Assembly (NCBI GenBank): GCA_028551475.1
Contig: CM052359.1
Coordinates: 21,515,583 to 21,579,582, forward strand
Reading direction: 5' to 3'
Length of the DNA: 64,000 nt
Origin: Casuarina equisetifolia
Taxonomy: Eukaryota; Streptophyta; Magnoliopsida; Fagales; Casuarinaceae
Below the pieces are notes generated by a model, which was given only the letters and a program-made list of their open reading frames with translations, ran no database searches and was not told the origin of the DNA. Shown here piece by piece: positions 49,601-62,121 of this stretch; the stretch's first letter is position 1, and each line of letters opens with the position of its first letter. The translations under genes were made by a program, and so were the position numbers.

Positions 49601-52360
49601 ATGCATATAATTGCTTGCATCTCTGTCTATGCACATATATGAAAGAAATACATAATGAGAAAATAATGAACCTAAAACTCAGCCAGCCAAGCCCAAGAAC
49701 AATGTAAGCCACTAAAATTTGACGCTGTATATATAGAATATCAAGGGTTAATCAAAGAATTACTTACATACTGCTGCAGTGCAGTGCTCCAGACAGCCAC
49801 TAAAGCAGCTATAAAACCCTTTGCATTGACACTCACATCTGTAACAGTACATACTGCAACACCGAGAAGGACTAACATAATGCTAAGTTTCGTGTCCCTC
49901 GAATATCGTATCTTGTCGAAGACAACTTCCAGAAAACAAGATACCGGGATCATACTCAGCTTTGCAATCTGATAAAGAAGATTGAAAAGGAAAATAGATA
50001 ATCCTTTCTGAAATTTTCACCAGCAAAAAGTAAACAAATCTTTCTTACCAAAACTAACCTGATAAAATCCCACAGAGTTCCACATTAAACTCACATTCAT
50101 CCCAACTATGGAAAAGTTTGCAAATAGAACAAATTTCAGAAGTTCAGGAAGTGGTAAATGAGAAGCCTGAATATATCCCAGACTCCTAAGAATTGTGGTC
50201 AACAAGGTTGTGGTGGCAAAGTGCAGACCAGTTAATGTTGTAGCTGCAAGGAGTCATACATAGAGATGCAATGTCAGGTCTGCAAACATTCAGGAGCAAT
50301 TTTCTGCAACTCATTTTGTTTCATCTAAAGGATCAATCTATAGATTATAACAAGATATATTTCATTATTAGATTCCACCTTGACAGAATCAACTAGTTGA
50401 AAGCTCTTTAGAAGAGCCCTTCCTTCGGAGGCCTTCTGGCGTTATACAAAAGTCTGGATCAACATATGGCTCAGATGTTAGTCAAAACAGCTTATTCTCC
50501 TTCCTCACAGTATGGCCAGATGAAGAAGCATCAAAGGTAATTTCCAATTTTCTTCCTGGCCTAACCATCGTGACAACGGTCCCCAAGTTTTGGCAACATC
50601 CATTTTCATGACAGGTAAAAACCAGCAAGCCTTAGGTAAACTATTGGGTTATGCAATGATAACCAATCCATTATAATTAAGGATTGCTCCATACCGGTCA
50701 GCCATATAGGAGTTCTCCATAAATAATGCCAAAGTCCTATGGGACTATTCTGTGTAAAAAAAACGTTTAAAGTAACTTGTATGTTAGAGCATCTGCAACG
50801 AGTTCCCAAAGCCACTACCAAATTTACACTGGTCAAAACCCCACAAAAACGATATTCAGTGCCTTGTAAAAGCTACAAGTTGAGATGAAGCAACAGAGAA
50901 TCCCTAGGTCAATCCTGTCCAATAAACGGATTATTTCTCTCCAATCACCAATACGGGAAGAGTTGGATAAAGCCTCATGTGCTGGGTTCAGAGCACTGGA
51001 AAGAAAGGTCCCCTGTCGGGGAAGAAGTCAGAAAAATGCCATTGTACATGACAATGAAATTATGCCTCAAGAGTCCTTTTATGGAGGATTTATGGATATA
51101 AAATCTGAGTGACTCTGTATCTCAGAGAAGTGTTCTAAGGATTCATTATCAGACAGAATCAGGTAATGCACAGACAAATTCATTGAAGAACTAATCCCAA
51201 AGACTTGAAGATGTGAGGAAATAAATTTCTCTTTCCCAGGCATCCTTTTATGGATGCATAGATGCAAATTTTGCAACCAATAAAAGGAAATGTAACCAGA
51301 CCCACAGAGGTTCCCAACACAAGCTAAAACAGTGTGTTTCAACATATTTTAACTTTCAAAAATTGAGGCAAAAGAAAGGTTTGTCTCCTTGAGAAATTTA
51401 CCAATCACCATAGGAAAAAAGGAAGGGGAAAAGTAATCAGATCTTCAACAAGAAGTTCCCCAAGATCTTTCTGCTTGATTCAAAACAAACGTTAAATTGA
51501 TTTGAAACAAATTAAAGTTAACTCTTAGATAGAATTCCCATCCCGATCACTCAAACTGCCAAAGGTTGTTTCCTTGGGACTAATAGATCTCACCAATAGC
51601 ACCCAACTTGACAATTTTCCGATCAGCCTTGGAGATCTTATCACACGATTACCATTGTTAATCTTAACCTTATTGAGGAAATTCCAGTCAGAGTGAAGAA
51701 ATTAAACCACCCATTTGACATTAGCAGATGATGACTTCTTTTTCTTTTTTTTTTTCTCTTTCTCTTTTCTTTAAGACAATCAGCAAAAAGAACATATAGA
51801 AGCAACATCAACCCAAAAAGTCAGTGCAATGGTTTGAATGCTATGATTTTCTTAAAGATGCTGAAAATGGTAAAGAATAGACCTTTTAAATGAATAAACA
51901 AGAAGAGGTATGCAAGTACATCCCAAATTAAAATTATACAAAAATAGTACTTTAAATCCCTTAATTTGCAAAAGTCTAAAAGCAAAGCCAAAATCCATAG
52001 AGTATTATTTATGCTATATTGAATACAAAAAACTAACTTTTAATTTCTAACTTCAAAAGGAATTCTTAACCTCAATTTCTTCATATTTAAATCGGTCAAA
52101 TAGAAAACAGACCACACAACTGACTGATAGCATCAAAATCGTAATGATATGCAGGCATCAAGCATGAGATTTGTTAGGTATGTAATACAAAAGTGAAAAG
52201 TGATAATAACAACAATCGTGAGTGACATACCAAAGGTAAAACCATATTTAGCCATCAAGGCTTTGTTGACAAGAATTATTCCAACAGATGTGACGACATT
52301 AAACATCCATGAGGCAGTATCAAGTGCAGCCTTTCTATCAGAAATCTTCACTGCCGTCAT
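46661..52360 (-). CDS. UDP-rhamnose/UDP-galactose transporter (NST-KT1/URGT4 type)
   Basis: Five coding exons on the minus strand: 52360-52231, 50243-50059, 49968-49768, 49382-49221 and 46990-46661. Together they make 1,008 nt and 335 residues; every junction has GT..AG and the frame is kept. The protein starts [18 protein letters not shown], then has [80 protein letters not shown] and the late [18 protein letters not shown]. This is the plant URGT/NST-KT branch of the triose-phosphate-translocator-like nucleotide sugar transporters, about ten membrane helices, in the Golgi membrane. They import UDP-rhamnose and UDP-galactose in exchange for nucleotide monophosphate, feeding pectin and other wall polysaccharides. 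The C-terminal tail is KPGGKERR-rich and cytosolic. It looks intact. Confidence 0.95.
46991..49220 (-). other. Last intron of the transporter gene
   Basis: 2.2 kb between exons 4 and 5, AT-rich. It contains a SINE-like insert on the minus strand near 47600-47765. No other element was recognised. Confidence 0.85.
47600..47765 (-). mobile_element. tRNA-derived SINE-like element
   Basis: Read on the minus strand it starts GGGGCTTCTAGC. It has an A-box-like TAGCTTAATTGG (47746-47757) and a B-box-like AAGTTCGATAC about 30 nt on (within 47701-47713), the spacing of a pol III promoter. An AT-rich body and tail follow. No clear target duplication was found and the right border is approximate. Confidence 0.5.
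50244..52230 (-). other. First coding intron of the transporter gene
   Basis: About 2 kb between exon 1 and exon 2. It is AT-rich with a polypyrimidine tract near 51740-51770 on the plus strand. No gene or element was recognised. Confidence 0.85.
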
Positions 52361-53770
52361 TTTTCTCTATCGTTGAGTTGATGACCAGTATTATCACAGT
52401 TCAATGTTCATAAAAGCAAATTCTGTGCTTGGATATTGGATGTCGAAGGGAACAATTCTACCTGAGTCAGCAAAAATTATCCCACAAAGTTAAAGAGTAA
52501 AACAAAACAAAACAAAATCTTTGCAGGAAATTAACAATACCTTCTAGAGAAAATGAAGCGTGCTTTGCTATAAGACATCAACATGTTACAGATTCATGAA
52601 AACCTTTGAGTACAAAATTTCAAAGATCTCTTCTTAAACAACATGCACAAGTCTAAAAAGAAAAATGTTGAACAGCTTATGTCAACAACAACTGACATGA
52701 GCATGAAGTTCTCAATTATTTTTTCATGTTTAAGGCCATAGAGCAAGTAGAGAATAGCAGTCACACAAAATATGTATTCAAAGCCATAGAGCAAGTAGAG
52801 CATAACAGTCACACAAAACTTGTATTCAAGGCCACAGAGCAAGTAGAGAATAGCAGTCACACAAAATATGTATTCAAGGCCATTGTGCAGCATGAACAAA
52901 GTTTCCCATTTTATAGATATGTTTCTATAACTCCAAAATGCTTTAGATTCTATAAAAGATGCTTGAAGTCGGGTTTGAAGGTCTTTCAAATCTTCACGGT
53001 TTGATTTTTCTCAAAACTGGTGTCTTCAATGATCACCCAAACCATTAACTACTCACACACACTTATACAATTTTATTCAAGTTGCATCCTATATATTTAC
53101 GTTTCAGTTCAATGATCGGAACCGGGGCCTGCCCGTGCTTATCATGTACCAAACTGTTACTAGAACTAATCCATCCACAAAATCTAATTCCAATCAAAGA
53201 CACTACCGGATGGAAATTCCTCAAATCCACAAATTTCGGCAACATACCAAAAGCACAAAAAGCAAAAAGAAATATTTGCAAAGACTCTGAGATCAACCAA
53301 CACAAACACGCAAAGAAGAACTACCAAACATGTGCGAGATTATATAATTGCCCAAACAGATCGATCACCCTCACAAAAAATCAGAGAGCAGGACTCCAGA
53401 CACAGAACATCCAACTTTCCTAATTCTAAGCACAAGAATCAGCAACTTCCAGCACAGAATATGACTCCAGCTATAGAATCATCCAAATTTTGTAATTCCA
53501 AGCACAAAACCAGTAAATTCCGACACAGATCAACACAGCAAGAGAAGAAAATAAATGAAAACGAATCCCGTCCGTTTCCACGGAATATGACTCCAGTGAA
53601 AAAGACTCTCATTTGGAAACTGTTCTCCGAGTAACAGCACAGAAAGAATATTGCGACAAATGAAGCTTTCGAATTCCGAACCTTCGAGGCGAGAGAAAGG
53701 AAGAGCGAGAGGCTTCGACCTCTGGCACCTCGCAGTTAACAAGAAGAGCAGAGAATGTTGAGACTACAAG
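52361..53770 (-). other. Inferred spliced leader of the transporter gene
   Basis: On the minus strand a strong acceptor (TTTTTGCTGACTCAG) ends at about 52462, 100 bp before the ATG. A CTCGAAG|GTTCGG donor candidate lies near 53690. I infer a 5' leader intron of about 1.2 kb, with the first exon at about 53690-53780. A TATATGG-like box lies near 53803-53810. Confidence 0.45.
52734..52884. repeat. 48-bp minisatellite, three units plus a stub
   Basis: Units start at 52734, 52782 and 52830, with a partial unit at 52878. Each reads (A/G)GCCATAGAGCAAGTAG, then AATAGCAGTCACACAAA, and ends TATTCAA, with a few differences. The period is a multiple of three, so long ORFs appear on both strands, but the array lies in the inferred leader intron of the transporter and is not taken as coding. 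Confidence 0.92.
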
Positions 53771-53810
53771 GCGCCGTGGAATTTAAGAGTTTCGTAGCCT
53801 CCATATAAAA

Positions 53811-56636
53811 AACGTCTACTAGAAGAGAGAGACGGAAGTAGCGCCATCATTTTTTATTCTTCATGTTCTTTATTTCTCGCCTGACTACGGATTTCATAAA
53901 ATGTTCTGAAATCTAGCCCGACGTGCTATCGAGTGTCCGCGCCGGGATCCCAGGAGTGATGGACACAGAATATTATGGCATCATCTGCGAGGTGTCGCTC
54001 AGCGGTTGCACTCGCGAAAGAATCTTCAATACGTTTTTTTTTTTTAAGTCCATAATCTTATGGACCTGCTTTGTTTACTTAATCATTCACGCTTGATTAG
54101 ATTAACAAGTTATTATTAAGGCGTGGAAAAAAAATATGGTTCTGTATGTGCTAAGTAAGTGGTGGTCCATTATGTCAGTTTCTATCTGTGTTGCAAGGGG
54201 AATTTCATGCGCTTGTGTGCCTTAAAAGCCATTTTCCCGTTCTTTTCGCCTTACAGCAACTCTATGACACATGCAAAACTTGTGGGGTCTTTGTGTCACC
54301 TGTGGTTTTGGTGCACAAACTTTATGTGCCTTTCTATCGCGGGGCCCATACGCTATTTCTTGGTGGCTTATAAGAATCCTTACCTTACTGATTATGATAA
54401 ATGAACAAAAATAATGTTTTCAGTCATTTTCTAGTTGGTCTGTTTTAAAAAATAAATGTTATTAGATGGTCGCAGCAAATCAAACTCTTAAACTTTACAA
54501 AGAAAATGTTACCTTTGCTTTTCAGTGGTGGCAATGGTCTGCGACCAATGGTTCAAATTTTTGTTCCTTCAATTGCATGATCAGCCTTTAAGCGATTCTG
54601 AAGTTAAAGTTCGAGCTAACAGTGGATCTACGCCCGACGAACATGTGGGTCGATTTTATTATCTTCTTATATGCCAAGTCTCTTCTTTCTTTATTTTGTT
54701 CAAACTTCAACGTTGAATAGATAAGGTGCGATCGGCCAAAGGTGGTCGTGACCGGTTAATTAGCCAAGTGGTGTGCATCGCCCTTTGCTCAAAAAACATA
54801 ATTGTGATTGGCCTCTTCCCTTTGACAAATTTGCTGCTTTACGTGACTTGCGGACCCTGTCCTCGAATTTCACAGCCGCCCCGTTGAGTCAAAAATTGCA
54901 AAGCCGACGGCTATGACTGTTATGGAAGTCTACCGGATTTGACTTCGAGGACTTCGTCCATGGTCTCTCCCACGGGTGGGAAACCAGAGTTTCTTCTTTC
55001 GTTTAAACCAAATATTATAATTTTAAGATGTGGGCAATTAATTTCATATTATTAAATAATATATTAATAATTTTATTTATAAAATAATATATTTGATCGC
55101 TTAATACTTTAAAATTTTAGACTAGTCTCTAAATAATCTACTAATTTTAATTTGAACCCAGTGAAAAGTGGGTTGATTACCTGAGCTACGGGTCAGATCA
55201 AGCAAAAAGCGCGATGGTGATGGCCTCGGAGAGAATAGGCCCTGCAAAATGTGGGTCAATAATCTGGGGACAAATGAGCCTGACCCAGCAAAAAGCAGGT
55301 TCATTTTACAGCACAACCCGCAATGTGTGATGGGAGAGTGTTGGAAGTGCCCGTTAACTTTCACATTGGGTGAAATTCTTAGAAAAATTATGCTCATACG
55401 AAATGGGTTTGAAAGCTCCTTTATGACTGGTTTTAGGTGAGATAAAAAAATACTTATTATAAATTTTAATATGATATTAGAGTCCAAGTTCTATCTTATT
55501 ATTCCTATGGATAAGAATCAAAATATCTATATTATAAAAGTAGTATTGGAGTTTAATTCAAGTTAGACTATTGCAATGAAGGAATGTGTTAAATTGGTAT
55601 GGAGTTGTCTCGTATTGTTAAGAATTCCCTTAACACCCTTATAGGTTCCTATTAATTTGAGTTCACACATTGTCTATTTATTGTAGCACTATAACAATAT
55701 AATAATTTGAATATTATGATGAGTGAATGTGTTAAAATGTGAACAATGAATTTTACATTATTAATGAATATATTAATAATCATATTTATGAGATTATAGA
55801 TTTTATCACTTAATGTTTTCATGATATATAATACTTGAAATTTCACAAAAAATAAAATTTAATACATAATGACTAAGATTTTCTATTTTTTATGATTTTT
55901 AAATATTGGGATTACTACTTTTTTTTTCTAGTTTATTGGGCTTTCTTTCTAAGGTAGAGGGATTTTTTTCGAAGTTTTTGGAAAAAAAAATTGATCTATT
56001 TTGGATGCACTATTTCTATAATGGTAATCATCAATGAAATTAGATCGTACTAAAAGGTATACAATCTTATTCGTTTTTAAGGAAAAATTTTCATTTCTTT
56101 GTGTGAAAATCACATTTTTAACTCTAATTTTTCCAGTAGTGCCTCACAAAACATTTAAAAAATTTCATTTTTTTTCTCATCTAAGGAACAGAGCTGTTCC
56201 CCTAATTGATTAGAAGTAAAATATTGTTAAGTATCAAATTTTGGGAAATTGATGCCTGGATTGGAAAATCCCTTTTCTGTTTAGAGACACGATCCAACAA
56301 TTACAGATTAATTGGGCCCATTTAAGTTAGGCTAATATAAATTGGGCCTAAGTCCAGGAATATTTATTTCATGAGTCTTTCAATCCCCCGAACCAACCGA
56401 AAAAAGAAAAGAAAGGAAAATAATAGTCCAGGTGGCAAAAAAGATTGCCGGACCTATATTTCGATCGCTTTGCCCCGACTTTTCTTCCACAGATTTGCTG
56501 CCTCTCGCAAGGCCTCATTATTTTCTTTAACAATCCGCCACGCCTTCACGCGACGCACGACTCTCTATCCCTTCTGTTGCCGGTGAAACAGAAGGAGCCA
56601 ACCAAAAAAGCAAAAGAAATCAAAATATCACCGACG
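53811..56636. other. Divergent promoter region and spacer
   Basis: Lies between the 5' end of the transporter (minus) and the start of the next gene (plus), so it must hold both promoters. The middle is AT-rich. Short ORFs only. Worn repeats are listed separately. Confidence 0.5.
55028..55819. repeat. Diverged direct repeats, possibly a short LTR-type element remnant
   Basis: 55028-55112 and 55737-55819 are diverged copies (ATGTG..CAAT..AATTT, ATATATTAATAAT, then TTAAT near the end) about 709 bp apart. Between them are three look-alike motifs of the form CCC-GAAAA-GTGGGTT-ATT near 55158, 55241 and 55281. A GATATTAGAGTCCAAG stretch near 55473 resembles worn copia primer-site sequence. It might be an old short LTR element, held weakly. 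Confidence 0.3.
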
Positions 56637-59600
56637 ATGGCGAAGAAGAGGAAGTCCGACGCCACGCGCCTGGACGAGGTCGATCGTAGCATGTACACAA
56701 CCTTCTGCAGCGCCGCCAACTCTCTCTCACAGCTCTACACCCAGACCATGAATCACCAACGCCTTTCCTTCCAAGCCGGTGAACGCCACGCGCTGGTTTG
56801 CTCATCTTCCTCTCCCCCTCCTTTCCGGTCTTGCATGATATTCTTATGTGTGTATTTATGTCAGGGGTTTGATCTGATGTTGTTAATTTGTTATGGTTTT
56901 TTGCTTGTTTGATTATGTGTTTTGTTATTGTACTCCTTTTTGACGCTTTCATCTGTTCCGTTACCGAGAAATTCGAGTAGCTTAATGAGCTTTGGATTTT
57001 TTTCCTGAGTATTCCTGATTTTTTAGGAGCTATTTGATGTTTTGCTTCCTAGGCCCTCCAATTGTCTTTCCGTAATGTGTCATTTAAAATTCTTCTCTTC
57101 AAACCTTTTTACCTAGTTCTGCATCTTTTCTTATATCTATGGGGTGGAATTTGCTAAGAATTTTACTGAGATTTTCTGCTTGCGGCCTTTTTTCGCTTTT
57201 ATTGTTTCCGTGCCAATTATAATTTAAGGAGTTTATGACCTTTGTTGAAAGGAATTACGGTAGTTCGCTTTCTAGAGATTATCTAATGGGCTCGAATCTG
57301 TGATATGGAGTAATGATGCGGAGGCAGTTCGGAGCTCAAATACCATCTTCAGACAGATGTGACATTTTATTTCACGGCTTCAGGGCTCTCAATTACGCAC
57401 TTGAGACTGGGAAATCCTTCGTCTTCATTCCATCTGAAAGAAAGTGCAAAAGCCACTCTATGGTGTATCTACCAATGAAAATGGAAATGCCTGATTTTTT
57501 TTTCGGTATCAATCGTTCATATGAAATAGAGGACCTAAATCTAGTGTTGTACTATTTAAGAGACAAGTTCATCGAGAGCTCTCCATTATTCAGGAATCGA
57601 ATATATACTACGGAGTAAGCACAGGGTCTACTTGGACATGACACCTTAACTTATAGCGCACAGATACGTTCATACAAGAAGTCAATGGAAGCTCCATAGT
57701 GTGACCAGAACATTTTCTATTCAACTCTTCTTCCAAAGGAAGCTAAAAGCTTATTGTACAGAGTCTATTACTTGATTAACACTCTTTGGTCTGTTTCCAA
57801 GTTGGTTAACTTGAAAAGTTCTAAGTATGGCAACTCTTTCAGCCTCAAAAACCCCCAACTATTAGCACTTTGTTCTGAAAATAGTACCTAACATTTTACT
57901 ACCTCAAGTGGCAGTACTCATCAACGGGTTTGTAACTTTTCATAACTATAAGCAACACATTCATGGAACTTAGCAAAATGAAGGGTTCTGTGTCATAACA
58001 GAAAGCTTAAAGGAAAAATTTCTATCCTGCTAAACGGACCAAAAGAATTGTTTGAATACTTAGTTTGGTTTCTTACTTCCACTCTAGTTAGTATTCCATC
58101 TTTTATTACAAATATAAAACCCCAGGATGTACGAAATCTTTGTTGTTTCTAAAAATTCATGATACAAGCTGAAGCAGCAGAAACTTGACCTTTTTAATGA
58201 GTTAGTTAGTATTCCATCTTTTATTACAAATATACAACCCCAGGATGTACGAAATCTTTGTTGTTTCTAAAAATTCATGATACAAGCTGAAGCAGCAGAA
58301 ACTTGACCTTTTTAATGAGTTAAAGTTTGGGATAAAAGTTGGGCAGCATTTGGTTTGAATCTGTTTGGACTCTAGGAGTTCTTGTCATAATGTGGTCTTT
58401 CGCTCATGGAGTACATTAGCATATTTTGATATCTGTAGGAAAGAAGTGCTGTGTTTAACTATTTGTTATTGTTGTCTCAAGTTTAATGTTTTCACTGGAA
58501 TGCTTCACCACGCTGATTCCAGCTTTAGATGTTGTTTAAGTGTTTGCTTGTTTCTTTTTATTTTTATTTTTTAAATTTCATTGCTTAATAAATGGCTCGT
58601 ATCATTCAAATTGTAATTGTTAGCTTATATTGATGTCATTCTTTTGGGACTTCACTCCTGTAGAAATAGTAAATCACTTGTTACTTGACCTCAATTGTTT
58701 GCTGGTTGGCCTTTAATGTCTATTTGTATAATGCCCTCTAACTCTTACTCTCCTCTCTCTCTTGGCCCCCCCTTCCTCTCTTCCTTTATTCTTCTTGCAG
58801 GAGAAACTATATCAATGGATCTTGAGACAACAAGAAGAAGGATCAAGAGTGACAACGGGTGATATAGTTAATTATTTGCAGGTTCCATCGCTTGCCATTA
58901 ATTACTGGTCCTTCTATTACTCTTGCTCTGTTTTCTGGGTTTACATAGTTGTGGTGCAACTTTGTGGTTATTACTTTTGCACTAATGTTATATTCTGTGT
59001 GTTAATACTGTTGCAACACTTCATTCCATGGCTTGTATATTGCGTATCAGAAAACCATTCTTGTGGTCATACTTGTTGACTGTTGCCATATATGTGTAAT
59101 CTCCTAGACTGATTGGTTGGAAAGTAAAAAATGGGCTGGAAGCTGTTGGCCATTGCTTTTCAGGATTTATTTACTTAGATCAAGGTAATTGGTATTCATT
59201 GGGATCAGCACAGTGAATAGTAAGTGTAATTAGAAGTATACAACTTTGGATAGGTTTACATAATAAATTGGTGGTTTTCTAATTAGTTTTTGTGTATAGA
59301 TGGCTATCCATTGCACTGAAGGACAAGAAGAACTTTTCAGGAAGATTGTCACATTTAAATTTGAGTCTGCGGCTAAGTTTGGTGAGGGAAGAAATCTTTG
59401 GTATCTGCCTCACAATCCTATGCCAGAGGTGCCAAAAATCATTCATTAGAGAAGCAAATTTCTTGATTCTGATATGTTAAATGCACATCTCTTCTGTGGT
59501 GCTGATGGAAACTATTAGTATAGGCTGTATTTTAGATAGAAAAGTGAGATTGTGATGTTTTAAAGTGAACCCATGCAACTTCGTCCAGTTGACCGGCACA

Positions 59601-61157
59601 GTTGATTTAGACCTTGTAAATTTATGAAGAGCGGCATTGCCAGCTCTTAGAGAATTTGCTGGGTCCTCTAGTCTTTGTTGGCACGTACCACAGCAATATT
59701 GGTGCTACAACTACCTCTCTTCAGAAAACAATCATATGTTCACTATGAAGTTATGATCAAATGATGTCACAGACAGCAAAACACGAGCATATCTGCCAAT
59801 GGTTTTTGGATCAAGTGGCATCTCCTTTCATCTATAGAAGGATTGAGGACACTTGTGGGTTCAATCTCATACTTGGTGGGATTTATATGCTTATCAAAAA
59901 CCACAAGCACTTCTGGCCACTCTAGTCTTAGACGCGTAATGCACATGTAGGAGTTACAAAGAAAGAGTTTACAATCTGTGTTGCCTAAGAGCTCCAAACT
60001 ACAACTGATCCCTACTTTCGTATATGATAAGATGGATGCCACTTCATGCAAAAATAATGCTGAATTCTATATCCCATCCATCCCTTTTAGGAGATTTTTC
60101 TTGTCTTTAGGAAACCACTATCTAGGAGATCTCATTTGCACCAGGTTGCTGAAAAAGATTAGAGAATCCTCTGTCATTTGGCTGGCAACTTCCATGTTAA
60201 CATGTCTGGGTTGTTAAAACTGAAGCGGCAACATCTGGTTCAGTTCTAATTATACTGGAACTATCGAGAGATAGTCTTTTGTGTCTCTCTTGTCAAGAAA
60301 AGGGTCCATTATTGTGCTATTACTTTCAGTCATCCAATTTATGATAATTCATACAAAGAGGACAAGCTTCATGGAATAAAATTTTATGGACTACCGACCT
60401 TTTTTTCCTTCCCATCCTTTTCCTTGTCATTGCTTGGCAATGATTATTGGAATCTCTCTAGTGTAAGGAGGTGAGGTGGATGCTATTTCTTATGCATGCC
60501 ATGTCTTATCTTAAGAGGCTCAGTATCCTGGTGATGATTTTACAGCATATTACTATTGATTTGTTCTGCCCCTTTTTTTAAAAAAAAAAAAAAAAATAAT
60601 TGATGTCGCTTACATGTCTATTTGTTTTTGGGTGGGGTAGATCTTTGCTACTTGACAACCCTGCCTCTGGGCGTGCCCAAACACAGGAGAGTCAAAGGCA
60701 AAGGAATAGATCTCCATGGCAAATTCATGATCTTAAATTGTTATCTTTGCAGAATGAGCTTGAATACGGAGGTGATGAGACCCCAGTTTCCCCTAGGCTT
60801 CCCTTTCAAAACCAGCACCCCCAAAATGCGATGCATTTGTCTAATCTGGGTGGCCCGGTCTCTTCTGGTCCATTTGGGCTGGCAATGGCAGCACAGGGAG
60901 TTCGTACTGGACAATCTGATAATCAAGTTAAGAATTCTGTATTTTCAAATGCTCTCTCCAGCCCCGTTCGTCGGAGCATTCAGTCGTATCACTTAGCACA
61001 AGGTGGATACCATTCAAGTAACATTGTTGCATGTGGAACAGGACCCCGGAATAATGACATGAGCTATTCCCATCTTCAAAACCGGGACGTCAACTCGCCT
61101 GGCTCCAATGACTGCATGGATATGCATGCAGATACCCCAGGTCATGAATTTCCATAG
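56637..61157 (+). CDS. Conserved plant protein of unknown function
   Basis: Three exons, 56637-56795, 58801-58881 and 60753-61157, give 645 nt and 214 residues. Junctions are GCTG|GTTTGC..TTGCAG|GAG and TTGCAG|GTTCC..TTTGCAG|AAT; exon lengths of 159, 81 and 405 nt keep frame. The N-terminus MAKKRKSDAT is basic and could be a nuclear signal. It is followed by helical sequence (TTFCSAANSLSQLYTQ, ERHALEKLYQWILRQQEEGS, GDIVNYLQNELEYGGDE). The C-terminal half is rich in S, P, N, Q and G and probably disordered. I recognise this as a type of short plant nuclear-looking protein without a known function; some plant databases label similar proteins with an animal nuclear-receptor name, which I do not trust. 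The splice sites and frame make the gene itself solid. Confidence 0.85.
56796..58800 (+). other. Intron 1 of the unknown plant gene
   Basis: 2.0 kb, T-rich, with a long pyrimidine tract before the acceptor at 58800. It contains a 118-bp tandem duplication. A 101-codon ORF at 57313-57618 lies inside and resembles nothing I know. Confidence 0.8.
58087..58322. repeat. Tandem duplication, 118 bp x 2, in intron 1
   Basis: Two adjacent copies, each with AGTATTCCATC near its start and CCTTTTTAATGAGTTA at its end, offset by 118 bp. They are almost identical, so the event is recent. Confidence 0.93.
58882..60752 (+). other. Intron 2 of the unknown plant gene
   Basis: 1.87 kb intron with a poly-A run near 60580. 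No internal gene or element is supported; ORFs on both strands are short. Confidence 0.8.
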
Positions 61158-62121
61158 TGATATTACTTGTGAGGGCAGGGGAAAAGGAAACGATTAAATG
61201 ATTCCTTGCTCACATTTCCGTATGGTCAGATGTATTGTGTGGTAGAAACATTGTAATCATTGCAAGTCTAGCTAATTTCAATTCTTAATTATTGATTGTT
61301 TCACTTCACGTCGGTAGTTTATCTTAATATGAAGGTAGAGATAAGGAATGAAATATGGCGGTAATGTCTATTTGTTATTTCGAATAAATAGGACCAACCG
61401 AAGAAAAAAGAAGGAAAGGGAAAAGAATTAGAGGAACAGAAAGAAAATTAAATAAGAGATGGCGTGTTGCGAAAATGCCCGTAAGGGGAAAATTTTAAGA
61501 TTTTGCGGTGTTATGTCCGTGTGGGGCGCTGGGAGATTTATATTTGTGGAAAAGAGGATGGTGCTTAAGAATTGTAAGGATGGGAGTCTGAAGACACTAG
61601 AATGTTTTAAAAGTGATTAAAATGTTTCTGCGTTGACCACTAGATATTGCTAGTGTGAACATAAGAAATATTTTTTATCACTACAAATAGTGCCAAAGAT
61701 TTATTAAGTAAATATGTAGCTTGCAAATAGGCATATTATTTCATTTTATGTGGCGTCATAAGGGGAAACAAAAATTGGTCAATGGATTTCAATGCTAAAT
61801 TATTGTTATTTTTAAAATAATATTTATGTTTTGAAAATTAGCTCATATATTGGAATATTTTTCTTATTTAAACTTTACCTTCTCAAAAATCTCTAATTAT
61901 TGATGTAAGACTCTTGTCTGTATACATTAACTAGTACATCAAGTGTCATTAGGCTTAAGATTGCACTCGTGGAGTATATTTAATTTAAACTTTAATACTG
62001 CTTTAAAAGACCCAAAGATTAAATTCATAAATTGGTTCATAAGTTAGAAGATTTTTCTTTCATTTAAAGTTTATATCAAGGATCTTAACCTTCAATGTGT
62101 TATTCTTGTCTTCCCAAGATC
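61158..62121. other. 3' flank of the unknown plant gene, AT-rich spacer
   Basis: Begins with the 3' untranslated region. Two diverged copies of an AT-rich motif (AAATT..ATAAGTTAGAAGATTTTT, TTTAAA.TTTA, then a CTTGTCT) occur at about 61830-61920 and 62025-62112. A third lies at about 63430-63525, on the other side of the inverted repeat. They look like worn LTR or element fragments. Confidence 0.4.

Noticed and set aside
52726-53004. 92-codon ORF with a repeated FKAIEQVE motif
   Set aside because: A product of the 48-bp minisatellite, whose period is a multiple of three. It lies in an inferred intron and the opposite strand is open too.
57313-57618. 101-codon plus-strand ORF in an intron
   Set aside because: Fully inside intron 1 of a well-supported gene. 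Not recognised, and no sign that it is spliced into the transcript.
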